Of a stretch of 64,000 nucleotides of DNA, positions 54,053 to 62,896 are shown piece after piece. This stretch comes from CAZSDU01 sp964429135 (GTDB lineage: Bacteria; Bacteroidota; Bacteroidia; Bacteroidales; FEN-979): NCBI GenBank assembly GCA_964429135.1, contig CAYSAU010000010.1, positions 50,429-114,428 of the forward strand. The letters run 5' to 3'. Positions within the stretch are counted from its first letter, which is position 1, and each line of letters starts with the position of its first letter. The notes below the pieces were generated by a model. That model had not been told where the DNA came from, searched no databases, and saw nothing but the letters and a program-made list of their open reading frames with translations. The position numbers and the translations under genes are program-made.

Positions 54053-54625
54053 TCACTTGGTTTTTTCGAGATAGCAGCGGCGGCAAAGGGGTTCATAGGA
54101 ATCTTTTTCTCCCAACATGACCAGATGGCTATCGGGAACAATTCGATGGGAATAATGGGCAATGTCGCCGCATTGCATACAGATGGCGTGAACTTTGGTC
54201 ACATCTTCGGCAATGGCCAGAAGTGCAGGCATGGGGCCAAATGGTTTTCCAAGATAGTCCATATCGAGGCCTGCCACTATAACCCGGATACCCTGACTGG
54301 CAAGGGTGTCGCAAACAGACACTACTTCCATATCAAAAAACTGGGCTTCGTCAATACCCACGACATTTACATCATTGGTGAGCAGTAAAATTTGTGAAGC
54401 AGTTTCGACCGGGGTGGAAGAGATGGAATTTTCATCATGAGAAACAACCTTCTCGATATCATAACGTTGATCGATCTGGGGTTTGAAAATCTCAACTTTT
54501 TGTTGGGCAATCCGGGCACGTTTCAGCCTGCGGATCAACTCCTCTGTTTTACCGGAGAACATCGAACCGCAGATGACTTCAATCCATCCGAGTCGGTTAA
54601 TGGGATTGTTTTTTTCAATCAGCAA
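54053..54625 (-). CDS. tdk: Thymidine kinase
   Basis: 190 residues, type II. P-loop GSMFSGKTEELIRRLKRA, active-site DEAQFFD, a lasso region near GDIAHYSHR, and zinc ligands CMQC and CRRC. It phosphorylates thymidine in salvage. Start at 54625; a -7 element TATCTTTG lies about 30 bases upstream. Confidence 0.96.
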   Translation of the reverse strand: MLIEKNNPINRLGWIEVICGSMFSGKTEELIRRLKRARIAQQKVEIFKPQIDQRYDIEKVVSHDENSISSTPVETASQILLLTNDVNVVGIDEAQFFDMEVVSVCDTLASQGIRVIVAGLDMDYLGKPFGPMPALLAIAEDVTKVHAICMQCGDIAHYSHRIVPDSHLVMLGEKDSYEPLCRRCYLEKTK

Positions 54626-54654
54626 TTTTATTACCTTTATGCCTTGATTACGGA

Positions 54655-54662
54655 CAAAGATA
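54655..54662 (-). promoter_or_regulatory. tdk -7 element
   Basis: Minus strand TATCTTTG, a full TAnnTTTG match, placing transcription start about 20 bases before the tdk start codon. The -33 half is not clear. Confidence 0.45.
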
Positions 54663-54696
54663 TAAAAAATCCGACTTGTTGAAAAAACCGAAAATT

Positions 54697-55368
54697 ATGA
54701 ATAAGGAAATCATTAAAGAGGAAATCAGGTTACTGCTCGAAGCGATCAATGAACAGTTCGATTCCATAAAAACCCAACAGGAAAAAATTCCCCAGATAGA
54801 ATTCGATATCATCCTTGAAAATCTCCGCAAACTTTATGAAAACATACACAGGTTACAAAAGCTTGAGGACCATTTTCCTGTTGTTCCACCAACGCTTTCC
54901 AATAACCCTGTTCAGTCTCCCAGTCCTCCTCCACAGGCGGTTTCATCTAAACAGGAAGAAACCCGGCAAAAATCTTCAGGACCTCCGGTGACCGTTCATG
55001 TGGTTAAAACACCTCCGAAAAAAAGTCCGCCTCCGCCTCCTGAAGTTCCTGACCTGTTTGAAGCAGAAGAACCCACTTTCAGTATTAAACTTAAGGAAGC
55101 GCGTGAAAAATCGTTGGGAACCAAGACCTCTTCCGGACGTATTGACAACCTGAAACAAGCGATCAGCATTAACGATAAATTTATGTTCATCAATGAGCTT
55201 TTCGATGGAAACCTTAGGGAATACAATGAAGCCATCGATCATCTGAATGAATTCCCGGAACTGAGTCAGGCTTCTGATTACCTGGACAGGATGAGCCGGA
55301 AAAATTTCTGGGATACCGGATCCCCGGCGTTTAAAAAATTATCGGAGCTTATTCAGCGAAAGTACTGA
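54697..55368 (+). CDS. Conserved-looking hypothetical protein with proline-rich linker
   Basis: 223 residues from ATG 54697; a TTG 21 bases earlier is a less likely start. Three parts: a helical start (IIKEEIRLLLEAINEQFDSI), a Pro/Ser linker (about 70-125 including SPPPPPEVP), and a helical C-terminal domain about 75 long with ISINDKFMFINELFDGNLRE. The end domain fits a pattern common in Bacteroidota hypothetical proteins. No signal peptide. Its 3' end overlaps convergent dusB by 20 bases. Confidence 0.7.
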   Translation: MNKEIIKEEIRLLLEAINEQFDSIKTQQEKIPQIEFDIILENLRKLYENIHRLQKLEDHFPVVPPTLSNNPVQSPSPPPQAVSSKQEETRQKSSGPPVTVHVVKTPPKKSPPPPPEVPDLFEAEEPTFSIKLKEAREKSLGTKTSSGRIDNLKQAISINDKFMFINELFDGNLREYNEAIDHLNEFPELSQASDYLDRMSRKNFWDTGSPAFKKLSELIQRKY

Positions 55369-56326
55369 TCTCCTCCAGGATTTGATCAACTTCATTCAGG
55401 TCGGATGCAGTTACAAGGCGGATACGGAAAGGCTTGAAACCAGCAATCCCTCTGAAATAGCCGGAATAGATCTTCTTCAATTCGAAATGCGTGTATCGCT
55501 CTCCTTTATAGGCAAGGGATTTTTGAATGTGTTGCCGCAGGATCAAAATGCGTTCGGATAAGCCCGGAGAAGGCGGTATTTCCATTTTTCCCAGCCAGGC
55601 TTTGATATCCCTGAAAATCCATGGATTTCCTACCGCCGCTCGTCCGATGAGGAGGCCGTCTACACCATATCGGTCTTTCAATGTCTTTGCTTTTTCAGGA
55701 GAATCCACATCGCCATTGCCGAATACCGGAATTTTCATTCTTGGGTTGTTTTTAACTTTCCCGATCAGGGTCCAGTCTGCCTTGCCCCCATATAGCTGTG
55801 CCCGAGTTCTTCCATGGATACTGATGCCAGCGATACCGGCATCCTGCAGCTGCTCGGCAATATCCACGATATCTTTATGCGATTCGTCCCAACCCAGCCG
55901 GGTTTTCACGGTTACCGGTAAACGGGTCGAGCGAACAACAGCCGCTGTCATCCGTATCATTTTAGGAATATCCTGAAGCAGGGCAGATCCTCCGCCCTTC
56001 ATCACGATTTTTCGTACCGGACAGCCAAAGTTCAGATCAATGAAGTCCGGACAGGCTTCTTCAGCCATTTCAGCAGCTTTTCTCATGGATTCCACCTGTG
56101 AGCCAAAAATTTGGATACCAACCGGTCGCTCCGATACTTCGAATTGCATTTTCATTTTACTTTTCCATGCATCACGAATCAATCCTTCCGATGAAATAAA
56201 CTCCGTGATCAGCACATCAGCACCGAATTGTTTGCAAATGCTTCGGAAGGGAGAATCTGTAATATCTTCCATCGGCGCCAGAAACAAAGGGAATTCTCCC
56301 AGTTCAATATGTCTTATCCTGACCAA
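55349..56326 (-). CDS. dusB: tRNA-dihydrouridine synthase
   Basis: 325 residues, TTG start at 56326. FMN TIM-barrel with APMEDITDSPFR, catalytic Cys in LNFGCPVRKIVMKGGG, then KTRLGWDES, SIHGRTRAQLYGGKADW and GNGDVDSPEKA. It reduces uridines in the tRNA D-loop. Divergent from the CPBP protease gene with 45 bases between that hold paired -7 elements. Confidence 0.94.
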   Translation of the reverse strand: MVRIRHIELGEFPLFLAPMEDITDSPFRSICKQFGADVLITEFISSEGLIRDAWKSKMKMQFEVSERPVGIQIFGSQVESMRKAAEMAEEACPDFIDLNFGCPVRKIVMKGGGSALLQDIPKMIRMTAAVVRSTRLPVTVKTRLGWDESHKDIVDIAEQLQDAGIAGISIHGRTRAQLYGGKADWTLIGKVKNNPRMKIPVFGNGDVDSPEKAKTLKDRYGVDGLLIGRAAVGNPWIFRDIKAWLGKMEIPPSPGLSERILILRQHIQKSLAYKGERYTHFELKKIYSGYFRGIAGFKPFRIRLVTASDLNEVDQILEEISTFAE

Positions 56327-56333
56327 AAATTGT

Positions 56334-56352
56334 TACTTTTGTCACAAAAGTA
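56334..56352. promoter_or_regulatory. Overlapping divergent -7 elements between dusB and the CPBP gene
   Basis: Plus-strand TACTTTTG (56334-56341) and its mirror CAAAAGTA (56345-56352, TACTTTTG on the minus strand) stand three bases apart. Each is correctly spaced from its gene (leaders about 24 and 12 bases). The two promoters overlap and probably exclude each other. No -33 elements were found. Confidence 0.5.
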
Positions 56353-56371
56353 CGGAAAACTGCTCTACATC

Positions 56372-57295
56372 ATGAAAACAGGCATTTTTGGTCAACTTTC
56401 CCCCTTTTCCCGTATCCTTTTTTCCCTCTTACTCACCTTATGTAGCCTTGTGTTTCTTTTTCTGGTCGGAATCTTCCTTGCAATCCCTTTATTTCATGTC
56501 AACCTGTTCAGCAACATGACAATACTTACCGATTATTCCAATCCGATCACCGTCATCTTACTGAAATACCTGCAGATCATCCAGTCTATTGGCTTGTTTC
56601 TTGTTCCTCCCATGCTGGCTGCATATTTTTTTGAAAACAACTCCATTTCCTTTTTAAAACTTGATAAATCTTCTCCGGGACTCATTTACCTGATCACCTT
56701 TATCCTGATGTTCACTGCCCTGCCTTTCATCAACTGGCTGGTTTCGGTGAATGAAATGATGGAATTACCGGTCTATTTTAAAGGAATTGAAGATTGGATG
56801 AAAGCATCAGAAGCTGAAGCGGCAAAGCTTACCGAAGTTTTTCTGGAGGTTAAATCATTTTGGGGTCTCCTGTTCAACCTGCTGATGATAGCCATTCTCC
56901 CAGCCATCGGAGAAGAACTGATGTTTCGCGGACTTTTTCAGCGCTTGCTGAAAGACTGGCTGAAAAACATTCATGTGGCGATTTTTATTTCTGCTTTCTT
57001 TTTTGCCGCCATGCATCTGCAGTTTTATGGTTTTTTACCCCGCATGATGTTGGGTATTTTATTTGGATACCTCTTCTTTTGGACAGGCTCAATCTGGGTC
57101 CCTATTTTTGCTCATTTTATCAATAACGGCGCTGCAGTTGTTGTATCTTATCTTGAGAAAATAGGGGTATTTCAAGGAGACTATGAACAATTTGGTGCTA
57201 CCGAAAATGTCTGGTTTATCCTGGCCAGCGTTCTTTGTACAGGGCTGTTTCTTTTTATGATTTATAAATTCCGAGATCGGAAATATTATCCATAA
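56372..57295 (+). CDS. CPBP family intramembrane glutamic endopeptidase
   Basis: 307 residues from ATG 56372; an in-frame ATG at 56309 is possible but lies ahead of the promoter element. Eight or so membrane helices. Catalytic motifs of the CPBP/Abi family: EELMFRGLFQRLL (EExxxR), FAAMHLQFYGFLPR (His) and PIFAHFINNGAAV (HxxxN). It cuts within the membrane; substrates are unknown. C-terminal helix completes the fold. Single gene. Confidence 0.92.
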   Translation: MKTGIFGQLSPFSRILFSLLLTLCSLVFLFLVGIFLAIPLFHVNLFSNMTILTDYSNPITVILLKYLQIIQSIGLFLVPPMLAAYFFENNSISFLKLDKSSPGLIYLITFILMFTALPFINWLVSVNEMMELPVYFKGIEDWMKASEAEAAKLTEVFLEVKSFWGLLFNLLMIAILPAIGEELMFRGLFQRLLKDWLKNIHVAIFISAFFFAAMHLQFYGFLPRMMLGILFGYLFFWTGSIWVPIFAHFINNGAAVVVSYLEKIGVFQGDYEQFGATENVWFILASVLCTGLFLFMIYKFRDRKYYP

Positions 57296-57386
57296 ACCAT
57301 CCTGACTTTAGGGGGAGAAAGTATCAGGTATTCACTGTTTGGTACTGTCGCATTCAGTAATTCGGTAAAAAACAATAATTTTATGC

Positions 57387-58736
57387 ATGCTTAAATCCAT
57401 TTTCTTGCCGACAGTTTTGATCTTTTTTCTCCATACAGGCTTGTTTGCACAGGCCGATTCAGCTATGCTTCCTGTAAGGGAGAAAAAAAAGACCGGCTGG
57501 ACCTGGGCCGCCGTACCGGTCATTGCTTATGACAATGATCAGGGCTTGCAGCTTGGAGCATTGGGTCAGGTGTTTTATTATGGCGATGGATCAAAATACC
57601 CTGAATACCTGCATACCATTTATGCCGAATGTTCCTGGTTCATGAAAGGGAGTGCCGTTTACCAGTTATTCTACGACTCCCGTTACCTGATCCCCGGGGG
57701 GATAAGGGTCACCGCAGATCTGGATTACCTGCCTGAACATGCCCTCGATTTTTACGGGTTTAACGGCTATGAAGCCAATTATAATGCTGCTCTCACCAGA
57801 CAGGGTTCGGATGACTATATATCCCGGGTGTTCTACAAACATGAACGTAAGATGTACCGCATCATGCTTGATTTCCAGGGTCCCATACTCGGACAGAAAC
57901 TCCGATGGCTTGGTGGGATCAATATTCTTGGCATTCAAACAGCTACCGTGGATATCAGCAGGATCAACAAAGGGAAGTCGGATGATAAAAAACTGCCGGA
58001 TACTGCTCTGCTCTATGATCATTATGTCAATTACCGGCTGATCCGTCCCGATGAAAAGGCAGGGGGAACCACGATTTACCTTAAACTCGGACTGGTTTAT
58101 GATACCCGCGACAATGAAGCGGCTCCAAACAGGGGATTCTGGTCGGAAGCCATGGTGCTGGCTGCCCCCACTTTCATGGGAAATCATCCCTATGCTTTTG
58201 TGAAACTGGCCATTACTCACCGGCAATACATTTCCATTGTAAAAAAATATCTGGTCGGAGCCTGCCAGCTAAGTTACCAGGGAACCCTTGGCGGAAGCAC
58301 GCCTTACTATATTTTACCTTATATCTATAGTTCTTATAACCTGACTACCAAACCAGATGGTTTAGGCGGAGCTAAGACCATTCGCGGGATACTGAGAAAC
58401 CGTATCGTGGGCGATGGGATCGCTTTCGGAAATATCGAATTGAGGTGGACATTTCTAAAAACCATTGTTCTGAAACAAAATCTTAGCCTCGGTCTGACGG
58501 GTTTTCTGGACGGAGGAATGGTAGTTCAGGATCATAGGGTTCAGCGAAACCTTGTCCCTGAAGATCAGCAGTCTTTTTATTTTAAATCCTCAACCGATTG
58601 CCTTCACCTTAGCGCGGGACTGGGATTCCGGGCAGCCATCAACCATAATTTCATCATTTCTGTGGATTACGGGTTGGCGCTTGACAAACAAGATGGAACC
58701 AGCGGTCTGTATATCGGGATCGGAAATATATTTTAG
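57387..58736 (+). CDS. BamA/TamA (Omp85)-like outer-membrane barrel without POTRA domains
   Basis: 449 residues with signal peptide ending GLFAQ. The mature part is almost all barrel strands: WAAVPVIAYDNDQGLQLGAL at the start, LKLGLVYDTRDNEAAPNRGF and the Omp85 loop motif (GGAKTIRGILRNRIVGDGIA) near residue 335, where the usual VRGY appears as IRG. POTRA repeats are absent; such short members form a distinct family. It may translocate or insert other surface molecules; the substrate is not known. Single gene with an 80-base upstream gap. Confidence 0.88.
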   Translation: MLKSIFLPTVLIFFLHTGLFAQADSAMLPVREKKKTGWTWAAVPVIAYDNDQGLQLGALGQVFYYGDGSKYPEYLHTIYAECSWFMKGSAVYQLFYDSRYLIPGGIRVTADLDYLPEHALDFYGFNGYEANYNAALTRQGSDDYISRVFYKHERKMYRIMLDFQGPILGQKLRWLGGINILGIQTATVDISRINKGKSDDKKLPDTALLYDHYVNYRLIRPDEKAGGTTIYLKLGLVYDTRDNEAAPNRGFWSEAMVLAAPTFMGNHPYAFVKLAITHRQYISIVKKYLVGACQLSYQGTLGGSTPYYILPYIYSSYNLTTKPDGLGGAKTIRGILRNRIVGDGIAFGNIELRWTFLKTIVLKQNLSLGLTGFLDGGMVVQDHRVQRNLVPEDQQSFYFKSSTDCLHLSAGLGFRAAINHNFIISVDYGLALDKQDGTSGLYIGIGNIF

Positions 58737-59064
58737 TCATGGTACGCAAAACGGTTCTTGTTATTCTTGCTCGAATCCTGTCGCTCAGCAAGCTGAGCCT
58801 TATTTTCCGGAATGTTGCCCTGCAGTATTTCCTGGAACGGAAGATTCGTTCATTTAACCTTTTTTCATATTGACCCATAAGGTTGAGAAGAACTCCATAG
58901 TTTTCCATCCGACAGCATTGATATTCAAAATTTTTAGTAAGTTTGAAATAAAATACAATCACCTTGGCATTCTTGCAGACAAGCCGGTTGAAGGAGAGGG
59001 CTGTGGTTTGCCTTTCTTGAAGAAAACGGTTTACCAATAGAGTTTATTAAGATAAATACAAACG
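58737..59064. other. 328-base gap between the Omp85-like and FISUMP genes
   Basis: Contains a 44-codon plus-strand frame (58739-58873) starting two bases after the barrel stop, hydrophobic then basic, unrecognised and possibly chance. TAAGTTTG at 58938-58945 fits the -7 pattern with a TTG 17 bases upstream, a weak promoter for the FISUMP gene. A minus-strand frame across the gap has no recognisable content. Confidence 0.5.
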
Positions 59065-59808
59065 ATGGCAAGTCAGACAAACAAACCCCAGGTAAGGATT
59101 GAACACGGGCTTTATCTTGTCCTGCTGGTCTTTCTGATTATTATCATACAAAGTTGCAACAGGGCCGGAGAAGAACGGAAAACGACCTCCTCAGAGATTA
59201 AGAACGTTTCTCCATCTGTTCAGATTAAAGATTTTGATGGTAATATTTACCATGCGGTTACGATAGGCAGGCAGACCTGGATGAAGGAAAACCTGAAAGT
59301 CACGCATTACCGCAACGGAGATCCCATCCCTGAAGTGAAAGGGGATCCCTGGCGGAAACTTGCAACTGGTGCCTACTGCAATTATAATAACGATACCACC
59401 AACTCCAGGGTCTATGGATGCTTGTACAACTGGTTTGCGGTGGAGGATAAGCGGAATCTTTGCCCCCCGGGCTGGCATGTGCCTACAGATGATGAATGGT
59501 TTATTTTAAGCAGTTACTTAGGCGGAGAAGGAGTGGCCGGAGGCAAGCTCAAGGAAGTGGGTATCGGCCGCTGGAGTTATCCCAACGCTGGTGCTACCAA
59601 CGAAAGCGGATTTACTGCCTTGCCCGGAGGCTACCGGAGTATTAAAGGCGAGTTCCAGATTCTGGATACCTATTGCTTCTACTGGACTTCGACGGCTTAC
59701 TCCGCCAGTACTGCCTTCTGCCGCTTTCTGCAATACGATTATGAAGGGATCAGCCGCCTGGATAACCGGAAAACCTACGGTTTCTCAGTTAGGTGCATCA
59801 AGGACTAA
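59065..59808 (+). CDS. FISUMP-domain lipoprotein
   Basis: 247 residues; N-terminal segment LVLLVFLIIIIQSC is a lipoprotein signal with Cys near 31. The body is the Fibrobacter succinogenes major paralogous domain: DFDGNIYHAVTIGRQTWMKE, YGCLYNWFAVED, NLCPPGWHVPTDDEW, ESGFTALPGGYRS and FYWTSTAYSASTAFCRFL, ending GFSVRCIKD. FISUMP domains are surface-located and related in shape to formylglycine-enzyme/C-type-lectin folds; function is not established. A shared terminator separates it from tRNA-Ser. Confidence 0.92.
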   Translation: MASQTNKPQVRIEHGLYLVLLVFLIIIIQSCNRAGEERKTTSSEIKNVSPSVQIKDFDGNIYHAVTIGRQTWMKENLKVTHYRNGDPIPEVKGDPWRKLATGAYCNYNNDTTNSRVYGCLYNWFAVEDKRNLCPPGWHVPTDDEWFILSSYLGGEGVAGGKLKEVGIGRWSYPNAGATNESGFTALPGGYRSIKGEFQILDTYCFYWTSTAYSASTAFCRFLQYDYEGISRLDNRKTYGFSVRCIKD

Positions 59809-59810
59809 AA

Positions 59811-59840
59811 ATAAAAAAAACCCGCCATTACAGCAGGTTT
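59811..59840 (-). terminator. Terminator of tRNA-Ser
   Basis: On the minus strand AAACCTGC pairs with GCGGGTTT (one mismatch) across a seven-base loop, then a run of T follows. It starts one base after the tRNA end. Confidence 0.65.
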
Positions 59841-59841
59841 G

Positions 59842-59929
59842 CGGAGAGACTGGGATTCGAACCCAGGGTACACTTTTGGCGTACACACACTTTCCAGGCG
59901 TGCTCCTTCGACCACTCGGACACCTCTCC
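59842..59929 (-). tRNA. tRNA-Ser (anticodon GGA)
   Basis: 88-base minus-strand tRNA with a long variable arm as expected for serine. Acceptor arm GGAGAGG pairs with TCTCTCC (one G-T pair). The anticodon stem CACGC/GTGTG holds loop CTGGAAA with GGA, reading UCC and UCU. T-arm GGTTCGAATCC is standard. Discriminator is G at 59842; CCA is not encoded. The gene stands alone, with a promoter inside the end of ansA and its own terminator. Confidence 0.95.
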
Positions 59930-59959
59930 GAAGAAAGTGTGGGTGTGGATGTGAGTGTG

Positions 59960-59989
59960 CAAAGATATTAAAAAATCCGGACTATCAAA
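59960..59989 (-). promoter_or_regulatory. tRNA-Ser promoter overlapping the end of ansA
   Basis: Minus strand: TTTG (59986-59989), 18-base spacer, TATCTTTG (59960-59967). Transcription would begin about 25 bases before the tRNA. The -33 half overlaps the last bases of the ansA coding region. Confidence 0.55.
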
Positions 59990-61013
59990 CAGTCATTTCT
60001 CCCCTCAGCGAAGTTTGCAGCAATTGACGGGTGGAATCAACAGAATACCCGCATCCGAGCAAGTGCATCATTTTCGTTACAGCTGATTCCGTCGTGATAT
60101 CATAACCTCCGATTACGCCAAGCCGGCCCAGTTCAGCGCTGGTTTCATATTTGCCCATTTCCACGGCACCCCCCTTGCACTGGGTCACGTTAAAGACAAT
60201 GATCCCCCGTTTCACAGCGTTCTCCAACTGATCAAGGAACCAGGGTGCAGTCGGGGCATTCCCCGAACCAAAAGTTTCCAGGATAACACCTTTCAGCCCT
60301 TTGGTGAAAAGGATAGCTTCCACGGCATATGGACTGATACCCGGAAACAGTTTCAGAATGGCAATATTGTCATCCAGTTCCCGGTGAACTTTCAGTTTCT
60401 TAAAGTTAGGTTTCAGAATCAGATTCTGATGGTATCTGATATGAACTCCGACCTCTGCAAGCAGAGGATAATTGCCCGACATGAATGCCCCGAAATGTTC
60501 GGCATTCAGCTTACTGGTGCGATTACCTCGATAAAGTTTGTTTTCAAAACAAAGGGCCACTTCCGGAACGATAGGCGTATCCACTTCCTTGGCACAAGCG
60601 ATTTCAATGGAATTGATGAAGTTCTCCCTGCCATCGGTACGGACCATTCCGATGGGCAACTGCGAGCCGGTAAAAATTACCGGTTTATTCAGGTTTTCAA
60701 GCATAAAACTCAAGGCTGAAGCAGTATAGGCCATGGTATCCGAGCCATGAAGGACAACAAATCCATCGTGGTTCTCATAATTTTTCCCGATCACATCCGC
60801 CAGTTCCATCCAGAAAGAAGGATTCATATTCGAGGAGTCAAGCAAAGGCTCGAAAGTATAAAATTCAATCTGGCAGTTAAAATTTTCAAGGACCGGAAGA
60901 TAACGGTAAAGATTATCAAAGGTCAAGGGCTTCAGGCTACCGGTCTTGGGATCCTGAACCATCCCTATGGTTCCTCCGGTGTAAATTACGAGAATAGACG
61001 TTTGATTAATCAT
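59985..61013 (-). CDS. ansA: Type I L-asparaginase
   Basis: 342 residues, cytoplasmic type by lack of a signal peptide. First catalytic Thr in VIYTGGTIGMVQ, second set in VVLHGSDTMAYTASALSFML, with GMVRTDGRENFINSI and FGSGNAPTAPWF further on. It hydrolyses asparagine to aspartate. Last gene of a same-strand run MBL-GT9-tatD-ansA. Confidence 0.95.
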   Translation of the reverse strand: MINQTSILVIYTGGTIGMVQDPKTGSLKPLTFDNLYRYLPVLENFNCQIEFYTFEPLLDSSNMNPSFWMELADVIGKNYENHDGFVVLHGSDTMAYTASALSFMLENLNKPVIFTGSQLPIGMVRTDGRENFINSIEIACAKEVDTPIVPEVALCFENKLYRGNRTSKLNAEHFGAFMSGNYPLLAEVGVHIRYHQNLILKPNFKKLKVHRELDDNIAILKLFPGISPYAVEAILFTKGLKGVILETFGSGNAPTAPWFLDQLENAVKRGIIVFNVTQCKGGAVEMGKYETSAELGRLGVIGGYDITTESAVTKMMHLLGCGYSVDSTRQLLQTSLRGEMTV

Positions 61014-61068
61014 GTTTTTTTATTAAAATGAATACTATCAGAAAATACGTCGCCTATCTCCTATCACC

Positions 61069-61842
61069 TCAAACACGGAATAAAGATAATGCATTTTTCG
61101 TGGTAAGGTCAGCGACTTCTTCCAGGGGGAGCTGTTTGATTTCTGCAATTTTTTTCGCAATGAGTGGAATATAAGAGGATTCATTACGCTGACCCCGGTG
61201 GGGAACAGGGGGAAGCCAGGGAGCATCGGTCTCAAGAAGTATGTTTTCAAGCGGGATTTCAAGCAACACCTTTTGTAAACCTGAATTTTTATAGGTCACA
61301 ACTCCACCTATCCCGATCATGAAGCCATATTCGATGGCCCTTTGTGCTTGTCCTGTATCTCCACTGAAACAATGAAATACACCCCGGAGTTGAGGATTAT
61401 TTCTTTTCTCAATGATCTTCAGGGTTTCTTCCATGGAATTCCGGGTATGAATGACCAGGGGCAGGTGATATTGCAGGGACAGATCCAACTGATATTCGAA
61501 AGCATTCAACTGCTCCTTAATAAAGGTTTTGTCCCAGTAGAAATCGAGTCCCATTTCACCAATGGCACAAAAGGGATGATCAGGAGCCGAAAGATGTTTT
61601 TCCATTATGTCCAGCTCTTTCCGGAAATCGGCTTTGACCGAGGTGGGATGAAGCCCCATCATCGCATGACAAAGACCCGGGAAAGCAGTCGCAACATCCA
61701 TCATTTTACCATGGTACTGTGAATCAATGGCCGGAAGAAGAAGCCGAATCAATCCCTGTTGTTGTGCCCGATCGATCATTTCAGCCCGGTCGGCATCGAA
61801 TTCTTCCGCATAAAGATGGACATGGGTGTCGGTGAAGTTCAC
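61069..61842 (-). CDS. tatD: TatD family metal-dependent DNase/hydrolase
   Basis: 257 residues. Metal ligands in TDTHVHLYAEEF, GEMGLDFYWD, VIHTRNS, HCFSGD and ETDAPWLPPVPHRGQRNE. The family cuts DNA 3' ends and is cytoplasmic. Genes on either side lie on the same strand with spacers of 30 and 55 bases. Confidence 0.94.
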   Translation of the reverse strand: MNFTDTHVHLYAEEFDADRAEMIDRAQQQGLIRLLLPAIDSQYHGKMMDVATAFPGLCHAMMGLHPTSVKADFRKELDIMEKHLSAPDHPFCAIGEMGLDFYWDKTFIKEQLNAFEYQLDLSLQYHLPLVIHTRNSMEETLKIIEKRNNPQLRGVFHCFSGDTGQAQRAIEYGFMIGIGGVVTYKNSGLQKVLLEIPLENILLETDAPWLPPVPHRGQRNESSYIPLIAKKIAEIKQLPLEEVADLTTKNALSLFRV

Positions 61843-61872
61843 GGAATTAACGATTTACGGTTTGTCTAATGT

Positions 61873-62868
61873 TCAGTGTTCTCTATCCTGTATCAAAAAC
61901 TCCACCACCGGCCTTATTTCAATTTCCCTCATACACCTGAAATGCTTTTTCGGACAGCTTCGATAACCCAGTTTGCTACAGGGGCGGCAAGGAAGACCGT
62001 TCAATTCCGCGATACAGGAATTCCCTTGCCATTCTTCCGGGAAGTAAGGGTACATGCCAAAGGCGGGGATGGTATTGCCCCAAACCGATACCATTCTTTT
62101 CCGGAAAGCGGCGGCAATATGCATCAAGCCGGTATCATTGCTGATCACCGCCTCTGCCTGACGAAGGAGAGAAGCCGACTGGTTCAGTGTATATTTTCCA
62201 CAGGCGTTGAACAGAATTGATTTGTTTGAATCAAGAATGCGTTCACCTCTTTCCTGGTCTTCCTTTCCGCCTAACAAAACGACAGGTCGGGATAATTTTG
62301 TACATAGCTCGGTCAGTTTTTCCACCGGTAAGATCTTGGTGTTGTGCTTTCCCCCGATAACGATGGCAATAAAGCCATTCCTATGTGTTTCCGGCAGGGT
62401 CATCAGATCGGCTTCCTCATGGCCAGGGATGAAATAATCCAGCCCTTGCCCATCATTTTTGACATCTAATTTTTTCACAGCCCTGAAATACCGGTCCACT
62501 ATGTGAACGTTTGGAAGAAAGTTGATTTTCAGGTTCACGATCATCCATTTCCGGAGATTCAGTTTTTGAAAGGAAGTTGAACGCACCCCCAGACTTATCC
62601 TTACGAACAAGGAACGGTAATTTTTATGCAGATCAACTACAAAATCAAAGCCTTCCGATTTCAGTTGCGGGATCAGCTCCCTGAAATTTTGGTCATAAAG
62701 CCAGATCTTGTCGATGTAAGGACTGGCTTCGATCACAGGTAAAAATTGCTGCTTGGTGAGAAAATGCACTTTTACATCCGAAAGCTGCTTTTTCAGGCAG
62801 CGAATAACCGGACTCGTCAACACAATATCCCCGATCGAGCTAAACCGTATGACCAGAACCTTCTTCAC
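61873..62868 (-). CDS. Glycosyltransferase family 9 (heptosyltransferase-like)
   Basis: 331 residues, GT-B fold: VLVIRFSSIGDIVLTSPVIRC at the start; VIGGKHNTKILPVEKLTEL, VVLLGGKEDQERGERIL and ISNDTGLMHIAAAFRKRMVS in the second domain. It probably adds a sugar to lipopolysaccharide core. A late set of Cys (NGLPCRPCSKLGYRSC) is unusual in length and may bind metal. Precedes tatD by 30 bases. Confidence 0.92.
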   Translation of the reverse strand: MKKVLVIRFSSIGDIVLTSPVIRCLKKQLSDVKVHFLTKQQFLPVIEASPYIDKIWLYDQNFRELIPQLKSEGFDFVVDLHKNYRSLFVRISLGVRSTSFQKLNLRKWMIVNLKINFLPNVHIVDRYFRAVKKLDVKNDGQGLDYFIPGHEEADLMTLPETHRNGFIAIVIGGKHNTKILPVEKLTELCTKLSRPVVLLGGKEDQERGERILDSNKSILFNACGKYTLNQSASLLRQAEAVISNDTGLMHIAAAFRKRMVSVWGNTIPAFGMYPYFPEEWQGNSCIAELNGLPCRPCSKLGYRSCPKKHFRCMREIEIRPVVEFLIQDREH

Positions 62869-62872
62869 CTTG

Positions 62873-62896
62873 TTACTCTGTTACTCTATTACTCTG
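62873..62896. repeat. Three tandem 8-bp repeats between two genes
   Basis: TTACTCTG, TTACTCTA and TTACTCTG stand in a row and fill almost the whole 28-base spacer between the MBL hydrolase stop and the GT9 start. Likely a slippage-prone repeat near the ribosome-binding region. Confidence 0.7.

Noticed and set aside
5854..57348. 14-base word CTGTTTGGTACTGT at 5854-5867 and 57335-57348
   Set aside because: Matches of this length are expected by chance several times in 64 kb; flanks do not extend.
58654..59037. 127-codon minus-strand frame in the gap before the FISUMP gene
   Set aside because: Composition and lack of motif suggest a chance frame; half of it lies antisense to the Omp85-like gene.
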